A DNA stretch of 37,226 bases. Origin: Bacteroidota bacterium. GTDB lineage: Bacteria > Bacteroidota > Bacteroidia > Flavobacteriales > Flavobacteriaceae. The stretch spans positions 1 through 37,226 of the forward strand of contig JAQCJC010000011.1 in the NCBI GenBank assembly GCA_027593245.1, in the 5' to 3' direction. Made by a program: the position numbers and the translations under genes. Of this stretch, positions 26,544 through 32,839 are shown piece by piece (position 1 is the first letter of the stretch; each line of letters begins with the position of its first letter). The notes beneath the pieces were generated by a model. It ran no database searches, was not told where the DNA came from, and worked only from the letters and a program-made list of their open reading frames with translations.

Positions 26544-27401
26544 ATGACTTCCTTTGTTCCAAAAGACTGCACTGTTCAACAAATGCAAGCACTTCTTTCT
26601 AGTGCTGTGGCGCCACGCCCTATTGCCTTTGCCAGTACAATTGATGCGGAAGGAAATCCTAACCTATCTCCTTTTAGCTTTTACAATATTTTCAGTTCAA
26701 ATCCACCAATTTTGATTTTTTCACCAGCGCGTCGCGTTCGTGACAATACAACCAAACACACACTTCAAAACGTTCAAGACGTTCCAGAGGTGGTGATTAA
26801 TGTTGTGCATTATGCAATGATCCAGCAAATGTCGTTAAGCAGTACAGAATATGCCAAAGGCGTTAATGAGTTTGACAAATCGGGTTTAACAATGCTAAAA
26901 TCTGAATTGGTACAGCCTTTTCGCGTTGCAGAGTCACCCATTCAAATGGAGTGTAAAGTCATTGAAATAAAGCCTTTAGGTCAGGACAAAGGCGCAGGAA
27001 ATCTGGTGATCTGCAAAGTTTTGAAACTCCATGTTTCAGACGAGGTGCTGAATATTAAAGGAGAAATTGATCAAGAAAAACTAGATTTGGTTGCACGAGG
27101 AGGAGGAAGTTATTATATTCGAGCCAAAGACGGGTTTCTAGAAATCCCAAAGCCGCTCAGAAGATTGGGTATCGGTATTGATGCATTGCCAGAAGAGTTA
27201 CGTAATAGCACTATTTTAACTGGTAATGATTTAGGACTTTTGGGCAATGTAGAATTATTGCCAACCCAAAATGAAATCGACGATTTCTGTAAGAATCAGG
27301 AGCATAAAAATTTAAAAACAAGAAAAGAACTGCACCAAAAGGCCCAAGATTATTTGCGCGAAGGCCAAGTCCAAAAGGCGTGGTGTATATTATTAAAATA
27401 A
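26544..27401 (+). CDS. Flavin reductase family protein (FMN-binding split barrel)
   Basis: A 285-residue cytoplasmic protein of the DIM6/NTAB flavin reductase-like group. Typical stretches are VAPRPIAFASTIDAEGNPNL and SPFSFYNIFSSNPPILIFSP, with FMN-contacting residues, then NVVHYAMIQQMSLSS and GVNEFDKSGL. It is longer than the simple 170-residue reductases because of a C-terminal helical region (from about 215). It may bind FMN and use or supply reduced flavin; no partner oxygenase is nearby. The DUF3127 gene follows after 20 bp. Confidence 0.88.
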   Translation: MTSFVPKDCTVQQMQALLSSAVAPRPIAFASTIDAEGNPNLSPFSFYNIFSSNPPILIFSPARRVRDNTTKHTLQNVQDVPEVVINVVHYAMIQQMSLSSTEYAKGVNEFDKSGLTMLKSELVQPFRVAESPIQMECKVIEIKPLGQDKGAGNLVICKVLKLHVSDEVLNIKGEIDQEKLDLVARGGGSYYIRAKDGFLEIPKPLRRLGIGIDALPEELRNSTILTGNDLGLLGNVELLPTQNEIDDFCKNQEHKNLKTRKELHQKAQDYLREGQVQKAWCILLK

Positions 27402-27421
27402 AAATAAACGCATATTTAAAC

Positions 27422-27799
27422 ATGGAAATACAAGGAAAAATTAAATTAATAGGAGAAACACAAACAGTCGGGTCTAATGGCTTTAGAAAGCGTGAGTTGG
27501 TGGTGACAACCGAAGAGCAATACCCGCAACACCTATCGGTCGATTTTGTACAAGATAAAACTGATTTGTTGAATAACTTTCAAGTGGGACAGCAAGTAAA
27601 AGTAGGCATCAATTTACGTGGTCGTGAGTGGGTAAGTCCTCAGGGGGAAACTAAGCATTTTAATTCCATTCAAGGCTGGCGTATTGATAGCTTACAACAA
27701 AATCAAGCCGCCGCTACTGCACCGCCTGTACCTCCAATGGAAGCTTTTGAGCCTGCTTCAGACTTAAAAGAAAATGATCCAGACGATCTGCCGTTTTAA
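27422..27799 (+). CDS. DUF3127 domain protein, SSB-like OB fold
   Basis: A 125-residue protein. The core MEIQGKIKLIGETQTVGSNG, then FRKRELVVTT, QYPQHLSVDF and GREWVSPQGETKHFNSIQGW follow the DUF3127 pattern, which resembles a small OB-fold single-stranded-DNA-binding-like domain. The C-terminal tail is Pro/Ala-rich and ends in an acidic DDLPF, reminiscent of the DDIPF tip of SSB that recruits repair proteins. The start is the ATG at 27422; a longer frame begins in the preceding gene. Function unproved; nucleic-acid binding is a reasonable guess from the fold and tail. Confidence 0.85.
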   Translation: MEIQGKIKLIGETQTVGSNGFRKRELVVTTEEQYPQHLSVDFVQDKTDLLNNFQVGQQVKVGINLRGREWVSPQGETKHFNSIQGWRIDSLQQNQAAATAPPVPPMEAFEPASDLKENDPDDLPF

Positions 27800-27840
27800 T
27801 CCCCTCCAGTGTTGGCAATAACTAATTTGTAAATTTATCT

Positions 27841-28695
27841 ATGGGGTCCTTAACAACTAAAGATTTCGAAGCACTTTCAGATGCAGCATCTTTTAAATCT
27901 GTTCTAAAATCAAAATTAGAACCAAAGAAGCATGCGGCTATTCTTGAGGGGGTACATTACGAAACACAGTTGTTGAAACTTCAAGCAGAGCTTGTAGATT
28001 TACAGCAATGGGTAGCGAAGCACAAAAAGCGTGTTTGTGTGGTTTTTGAGGGCCGTGATGCAGCCGGAAAAGGAGGCGCCATTCGTCGTTTCACAGAGCA
28101 TTTGAATCCGCGTTCTATGCGTGTGGTTGCGCTAACAAAACCAACAGAAGTAGAGCGTGGACAATGGTATTTTAGACGCTACATTAAGGAATTGCCTGAA
28201 CCTGGAGAATTGGTGTTTTTTGACCGCAGTTGGTACAACCGCGCGGTGGTAGAACCTGTAATGGGCTTTTGCAACGATGAGCAATATAAAAAATACATGG
28301 TTCAAGTTCCAGAGTTTGAGCACATGCTTTATGAAGATGGCGTGATTATTATAAAATTTTGGTTTTCTATTTCGAAAGACGAACAATTAAGACGATTCAA
28401 TTCTCGATTAGCCAACCCATTAAAACAATGGAAGTTTAGTCCTGTTGATAAAGAAGGGCAAAAGCGGTGGGATCTATATACCTCATACAAAGAGCAAATG
28501 TTTAGTAAAACACATACGTCTTTTAGTCCTTGGATTATCATAAAAACCAACAACAAAAAAGAAGCGCGCCTGGAGAGCATCCGCTATGTGCTTTCTAAAT
28601 TTGAATACGATCGTAAAGGTCAATCGAATACCACAATTCTTCCGGATCCTAACGTAGTTCAGCGCTACCACAGAATGATCAACCAAATCGATTGA
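27841..28695 (+). CDS. ppk2: Polyphosphate kinase 2 family protein, first copy
   Basis: A 284-residue single-domain PPK2, which moves phosphate between polyphosphate and nucleotides. Walker A is GRDAAGKGGAIRR (about 71-83), Walker B is FFDRSWYNRAVVEPVMGFC (about 126-144), and the lid segment is RRFNSRLANPLKQWKFSPVD. An N-terminal region of about 40 residues precedes the PPK2 core. Whether it acts on NMP, NDP or both (class I, II or III) cannot be settled by eye. A second PPK2 gene begins at its stop codon. Confidence 0.93.
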   Translation: MGSLTTKDFEALSDAASFKSVLKSKLEPKKHAAILEGVHYETQLLKLQAELVDLQQWVAKHKKRVCVVFEGRDAAGKGGAIRRFTEHLNPRSMRVVALTKPTEVERGQWYFRRYIKELPEPGELVFFDRSWYNRAVVEPVMGFCNDEQYKKYMVQVPEFEHMLYEDGVIIIKFWFSISKDEQLRRFNSRLANPLKQWKFSPVDKEGQKRWDLYTSYKEQMFSKTHTSFSPWIIIKTNNKKEARLESIRYVLSKFEYDRKGQSNTTILPDPNVVQRYHRMINQID

Positions 28696-29483
28696 TGATG
28701 AGTAATTTAACGCCAAAAAACATCAAAAAATTAAACTCTAAGCGCGGGTTGAAGCTCTTTTTTAAAGAAGACGATATGACTGTAGCTAAGGCGCTTCGTA
28801 TTTTAAATTATGAAGATAAGCTCAAAAAATTGCAAGAGGAGTTGATTAAGCTTCAACAATGGGTTGAGGCGAAAGGCGAAAAATTAGTTATTGTTTTTGA
28901 AGGCCGTGATGCGGCCGGAAAAGGGGGAGCTATTCGCAGAATTACTCAGCATTTAAATCCTAGGGAATTTAATGTTGTGGCTCTGCCAAAACCAACTCCT
29001 GAGGAAAAGGAACAGTGGTATTTTCAGCGTTATATTAAAAATTTACCACGTAGTGGGCAGATTACTTTTTTTGACCGCAGTTGGTACAACCGTGCCGTTG
29101 TTGAACCTGTCAATGGATTTTGTACTGAAGAGGAGTATACGATTTTCATGAATCAAGTCAATGGTTTTGAACAAATGCTTGTTGAATCTGGAGTCCGATT
29201 GGTAAAGTTTTATTTTTCTATCAATAAAGATGAACAAGAACGTCGTTTTAATGATATAAAATCAAGTCCAGTCAAAAAATGGAAATTTAGCCCAGTAGAT
29301 CAAACTGCTTTGGAGCGTTGGGACGATTATACTTTCTATAAAACTAAAATGTTTGAAAAAACAGATACAAAATTTGCCCCTTGGATTGTCATTAAGGCCA
29401 ACAAGAAAATGCGCGCTAGGGTAGAAGTGATTCAAAAACTCTTGGATCTTTTACCTTACGACGATACTGCTTCTTCACAGTAA
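28695..29483 (+). CDS. ppk2: Polyphosphate kinase 2 family protein, second copy
   Basis: A 262-residue paralogue with the same landmarks: GRDAAGKGGAIRR, FFDRSWYNRAVVEPVNGFC and the lid ERRFNDIKSSPVKKWKFSPVD. It differs from its neighbour mainly in the N-terminal 50 residues and at the C-terminus. The ATG at 28695 shares its A with the upstream TGA (TGATG), so translation is probably coupled; an ATG three bases later and a TTG three bases earlier are alternatives. Two PPK2 genes side by side suggest division of labour, for example NMP-to-NDP and NDP-to-NTP steps. An 11-bp inverted repeat spans its stop codon. Confidence 0.92.
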   Translation: MMSNLTPKNIKKLNSKRGLKLFFKEDDMTVAKALRILNYEDKLKKLQEELIKLQQWVEAKGEKLVIVFEGRDAAGKGGAIRRITQHLNPREFNVVALPKPTPEEKEQWYFQRYIKNLPRSGQITFFDRSWYNRAVVEPVNGFCTEEEYTIFMNQVNGFEQMLVESGVRLVKFYFSINKDEQERRFNDIKSSPVKKWKFSPVDQTALERWDDYTFYKTKMFEKTDTKFAPWIVIKANKKMRARVEVIQKLLDLLPYDDTASSQ

Positions 29484-29490
29484 AAGATCC
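29444..29490. repeat. 11-bp perfect inverted repeat across the ppk2 stop codon
   Basis: GGATCTTTTAC (29444-29454) and GTAAAAGATCC (29480-29490) are perfect complements with 25 nt between, and two G-U pairs can extend the stem. The right arm holds the TAA stop of the second ppk2 gene. It may form a 3' hairpin that ends or protects the transcript, although no clean T-run follows. Confidence 0.6.
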
Positions 29491-29563
29491 GGCCTTATTT
29501 GTTTTAGAATTGTCCAGCTATGTTCAATTTATTTGCAGCAATACTGTTTTTTTTGGTCTTGGA

Positions 29564-30109
29564 CTAGAAAATAAGTTCCAGAAAAAGAACAACACTACTC
29601 AGTTTGTTTTCTTGTCGATATCCAAAACGTTTTCTCATAAAATCTATGCCAAACAAAACAGACTTGTTAGAATTTTAAAGAAAATACTCACCGCCTAAGC
29701 CTATTTTATACAAAGTCCCTCTATTTAATTTGCTGTTGTGGATGAGGACACCATAGCCAAAACGTATAAACCCATTGTCGTCCTTATCAATGATGTTATA
29801 CCGAAAATCTAAAAATGCCGGGTAAAATCGATTGAACGGTTCAGGGTGAAAATTAGCTTCTAAATTTAACCCAATCGATGTTTTTGTACTAAATCTATAG
29901 CCTAAAGTATTGTTTATGAAAAGCGCATTAATTTTTAATAAAAGTTCATCATCATCTTTATTGAAAACTTCGTAATTCTCATTTAAAGCTAATGTTGTGG
30001 CAAACCCAATTTTATAAAACAAGCCTTGTTCTCTATCGTCGATTTGAGCGTAAGACGAAAGTAAACCAAAAAAAAGAGAGGTTGTGATTAAGTATTTTAG
30101 GGATGTCAT
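29564..30109 (-). pseudogene. Small outer-membrane beta-barrel protein interrupted by an in-frame TAA
   Basis: The minus-strand frame from 30109 encodes a signal peptide (cleavage near SSYAQ) and alternating beta-strand sequence: LGYRFSTKTSIGLNLEANF, FLDFRYNIIDKDD, IRFGYGVLI. It then stops at TAA (29675-29677) after GLGGEYFL. Reading on in the same frame gives NSNKSVLFGIDFMRKRFG and YRQENKLSSVVLFLELIF, then a TAG at 29564-29566. The continuation alternates as barrel strands do and ends in Phe, as outer-membrane barrels should. I therefore read this as one gene of about 181 codons with a nonsense codon. A 144-residue product would lack the last strands. It follows truB by 20 bp. Function unknown. 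Confidence 0.7.
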
Positions 30110-30129
30110 ACCGTGTAACTATTCAAAAA

Positions 30130-30825
30130 TCAATCCAAATTTAAATTCTTTACGAACTCCTCAATGGAAATGGCATTTTCAACAGAGAATTCACCTATTT
30201 TTGTACGCCTCAATGCTGAAAGGTGTGCCCCAGAATCAAGTGCCCTTCCAAAGTCATGGGCTAAAGATCGGATATAAGTCCCTTTACTACACTGGATTTC
30301 AAAGTCAATTTCATGATCTTTAATATTTTTGATTTTAAAATAATCGATAGTAATTTCTCTTGTTGGAATTGCCACGTCTTTTCCTGCTCTAGCAAATTCA
30401 TAGAGGCGTTTTCCGTCTTTTTTTAGTGCCGAAAAAATAGGGGGTTGTTGCTGAATTTTCCCCACAAATTTTTTTGCGGTTTGATAGATCAATTCTTCTG
30501 ATATGTGTTCTGTTGGAAAGTGCTTATCAATCGCTGTTTCCAAATCATAGGATGGAGTTGTACTGCCCAGCACAAAACTTCCGGTATAGGATTTTACTTG
30601 TGCTTGAAAGTCCTGAATTTGCTTGGTCATTTTTCCTGTGCAAATCAATAGAAGCCCGCTTGCCAAAGGATCTAATGTTCCTGCATGACCTACTTTGATT
30701 TTTTTGAGCTTGAACTTTTTTTTAATATGCCATCTCAATTTATTCACCACTTGAAAGGAGGTCCATTCCAAGGGTTTGTCGATGGCTAAAAGCTGTCCAT
30801 TTTTAAAATCCTCTACAGTCTTCAT
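30130..30825 (-). CDS. truB: tRNA pseudouridine(55) synthase TruB
   Basis: Makes the universal pseudouridine 55 in the T-loop of tRNAs. The catalytic motif is GHAGTLDPLASGLL, with Asp as the nucleophile; LLAIDKPLEWTSFQVVNKLR is the conserved opening, and GTYIRSLAHDFG lies near the end. The protein has about 231 residues, short because it lacks a long C-terminal PUA domain. I use the ATG at 30825, which overlaps the uppP stop as ATGA, rather than one seven codons upstream. The operon context is uppP before it and the broken barrel gene after. Confidence 0.96.
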   Translation of the reverse strand: MKTVEDFKNGQLLAIDKPLEWTSFQVVNKLRWHIKKKFKLKKIKVGHAGTLDPLASGLLLICTGKMTKQIQDFQAQVKSYTGSFVLGSTTPSYDLETAIDKHFPTEHISEELIYQTAKKFVGKIQQQPPIFSALKKDGKRLYEFARAGKDVAIPTREITIDYFKIKNIKDHEIDFEIQCSKGTYIRSLAHDFGRALDSGAHLSALRRTKIGEFSVENAISIEEFVKNLNLD

Positions 30826-31619
30826 GTATTGAAAAATGTTGCGCACACTGCAAGAACTCCAATGAGACCGCAGTAGAGTGCAAAGTATTTTAGTTTGCTG
30901 TTTTTTACAAGCTTAATCATCCATGTGCAAGCTACCAATCCCGAAAGGAAAGCGGATATAAAGCCAATGCTTAATGTTGTTAATTGAGTACTATCGTAAG
31001 TCAATTCTCCGCTTAATAAATCTTTAAAAATCTTACCAAATATCAAGGGTATAACCATCAAGAATGAGAAACGTGCTGCTTTAGTTTTATCTATACCTAG
31101 AAGAACAGCTGTAGAGATAGTTGCGCCAGATCTTGAGATGCCCGGAAGCATTGCTATAGCTTGTGCGAGACCAACGGTAAAAGAGTTTTTGAAATTTACA
31201 TTTTTGGTTGTGTTTTGTGCGCCATCAGCCAAAAGCAGCAGTAACCCCGTAACAATGAGCATGGCGCCAACTAGAGAAATATTGTTTAAAAAAAGAGATT
31301 CCAATTGAGATTCAAATAAAAGACCAATAAGCACCGCTGGAAGCATAGAAACAGCAATTTTAAAGACAAATTGCGTATTTACATTCCATTCAAATTTTGT
31401 GAGGTCCACAATAATTTCCAAGAGGTCTTTTCGGAAAATTACAATGGTGCTCAGTGCTGTTGCAAAATGAAGAACAACAGTGAAAATCATACTTTCTTTT
31501 GGTAAAGAAGTGTCGCCAAGCAATGCTTTTCCCAATTCCAAATGCCCGCTTGAGGATACGGGAAGAAATTCGGTGAGCCCTTGTATAACTCCCAAAAGAA
31601 GACTGTCTATTATATCCAT
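30822..31619 (-). CDS. uppP: Undecaprenyl-diphosphatase
   Basis: BacA/UppP-type inner-membrane enzyme of 265 residues that dephosphorylates undecaprenyl pyrophosphate, recycling the lipid carrier for peptidoglycan and surface polysaccharides; it also gives bacitracin resistance. Both signature regions are present: LTEFLPVSSSGHLELG near the N-terminus and LPGISRSGATIS in the second half, with about eight membrane segments. The ATG directly abuts the stop of the DUF3098 gene, and its TGA overlaps truB by 4 nt. Confidence 0.96.
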   Translation of the reverse strand: MDIIDSLLLGVIQGLTEFLPVSSSGHLELGKALLGDTSLPKESMIFTVVLHFATALSTIVIFRKDLLEIIVDLTKFEWNVNTQFVFKIAVSMLPAVLIGLLFESQLESLFLNNISLVGAMLIVTGLLLLLADGAQNTTKNVNFKNSFTVGLAQAIAMLPGISRSGATISTAVLLGIDKTKAARFSFLMVIPLIFGKIFKDLLSGELTYDSTQLTTLSIGFISAFLSGLVACTWMIKLVKNSKLKYFALYCGLIGVLAVCATFFNT

Positions 31620-31871
31620 TTAGACTTTGGGCTTAAGAAGTATTGCATAGACTTGAATCCCGAACCCAATAAGAACAAGGGTGGGCGCTATGCGAATTCT
31701 TTGGGTGTTAAATATTGCATCACTAAATACATTTGGATCGTTCGATCCGCCTCCAGACATAAGTACAAAACCAAGAGCTATGAAAGCTAAGCCGATAAAC
31801 ATCCAGATATAATTTCTTTTTTCAAAAACAAAGTTTTGTTTTATTGCTTCTTTACGTTTTTTTTCGCCCAT
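31620..31871 (-). CDS. DUF3098 family small membrane protein
   Basis: An 83-residue protein with a basic N-terminus and two transmembrane helices: WMFIGLAFIALGFVLMSGG, then PTLVLIGFGIQVYAILL. Between them lies the family-typical SNDPNVFSDAIFNTQRIRIAP. It is always small and of unknown function in Bacteroidota. Its place between ftsX (12 bp upstream) and uppP (0 bp downstream) suggests a role in the cell envelope, by context only. Confidence 0.88.
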   Translation of the reverse strand: MGEKKRKEAIKQNFVFEKRNYIWMFIGLAFIALGFVLMSGGGSNDPNVFSDAIFNTQRIRIAPTLVLIGFGIQVYAILLKPKV

Positions 31872-31883
31872 GATTTGTTAATA

Positions 31884-32762
31884 TTAGTAGTAAAGTTGAT
31901 CTGTTTTTAGATTTAAAAAACGCTGTGTTGCCAAATGTGTGCTGATCCATGTGATAAAGATACCGATCAAAAGAATACTTAGAAATAGAGCACCTAACTC
32001 AAGAGGATAATTGATGAGTTTAAGTTCAGGGAATGAGGCATTTAAATAATAAATTAAAAGACAATTTACTCCTATGCTTAAGAGTGCGCCTAGGATACCC
32101 AGACGTATATTTCTCAGAATAAATGGTTTTCTAATGAACTGTTTTGTAGCACCAACCATTTGCATGGTTTTAATCGAAAAACGTTTGGCATACACGGCCA
32201 GTCGTATTGAGCTGTTTATAAGCAACATGGCGATAAGTGCAAACAAACCGCTGATGGCCAAGATCCAGCCCCCCAACCGTTTTACATTACTGTTCATTAG
32301 GGCAACTAAATCCTTGTCGTATTTTACATCTTCCACAAAATTTTTCTGAAGCGCTTTTTCTGAAATACTATCTAATCGTTTTGCAGTAACATAAGGAGCA
32401 AGTAGATTGACTTCAAGAGAATTTTTGAGTGGGTTATAGCCGACATCGTCTAAAAAGTCTTTGCCGTATTCCGCGGTCATAAACGCAGCGGCTTCATCTT
32501 TCGAGATAAATCGTGTTTGTTTTACATAGTTGGCTAAACTTAAACTTTTTTTTAGTTGATTGATTTCAATGGGTTTTGTTTCATCCTCCAAATAAATCGT
32601 AAGCACGACTTTTTCTTTAAATTCATCAGAAATATGTTTTGTGTTAATCACTAAAATTCCTAAAACGCCTAATAAAAACAGCACCAAGCTGATGCTGATT
32701 ACGACCGAAAAATAGGAGGAAATTAATCGTCTTTTCTGATGTTTTTCAAATGTTGAGCCCAT
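31884..32762 (-). CDS. ftsX: Cell division protein FtsX (permease)
   Basis: A 292-residue membrane protein with the FtsX layout: an N-terminal cytoplasmic stretch (MGSTFEKHQKRRLISSYFS), one helix (about 22-45), an extracytoplasmic domain (about 46-165; KVVLTIYLEDETKP, RFISKDEAAAFMTAEYG, NSLEVNL), then three helices. The FtsX-family segment KTMQMVGATKQFIRKPF lies between helices 2 and 3. With FtsE it links divisome activity to peptidoglycan hydrolases; ftsE is not in the window. The start is the ATG at 32762, 20 codons inside the longest frame. First gene of the ftsX-DUF3098-uppP-truB operon, divergent from leuS across 77 bp. Confidence 0.93.
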   Translation of the reverse strand: MGSTFEKHQKRRLISSYFSVVISISLVLFLLGVLGILVINTKHISDEFKEKVVLTIYLEDETKPIEINQLKKSLSLANYVKQTRFISKDEAAAFMTAEYGKDFLDDVGYNPLKNSLEVNLLAPYVTAKRLDSISEKALQKNFVEDVKYDKDLVALMNSNVKRLGGWILAISGLFALIAMLLINSSIRLAVYAKRFSIKTMQMVGATKQFIRKPFILRNIRLGILGALLSIGVNCLLIYYLNASFPELKLINYPLELGALFLSILLIGIFITWISTHLATQRFLNLKTDQLYY

Positions 32763-32811
32763 TGCAGTTGTCTTGGTTTTGTAAAAATATAAAACTTCCT
32801 CAAATAAAATG

Positions 32812-32819
32812 TAAATTTG
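32812..32819 (+). promoter_or_regulatory. Probable -7 element of leuS
   Basis: TAAATTTG matches TAnnTTTG, 20 nt before the ATG at 32840. No recognisable -33 box at the usual distance. It excludes the longer leuS frame starting at 32750. Confidence 0.45.
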
Positions 32820-32839
32820 CAATCAATAAAGTAGGAATT

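Noticed and set aside
29510-29698. Plus-strand open frame of 62 codons after ppk2
   Set aside because: It lies opposite the continuation of the broken barrel gene, has no recognisable features and is explained as a shadow of that frame.
32750-32839. Longer N-terminus for leuS (30 extra codons)
   Set aside because: The extra residues do not resemble LeuRS, overlap the ftsX start on the other strand and lie upstream of the likely promoter box.
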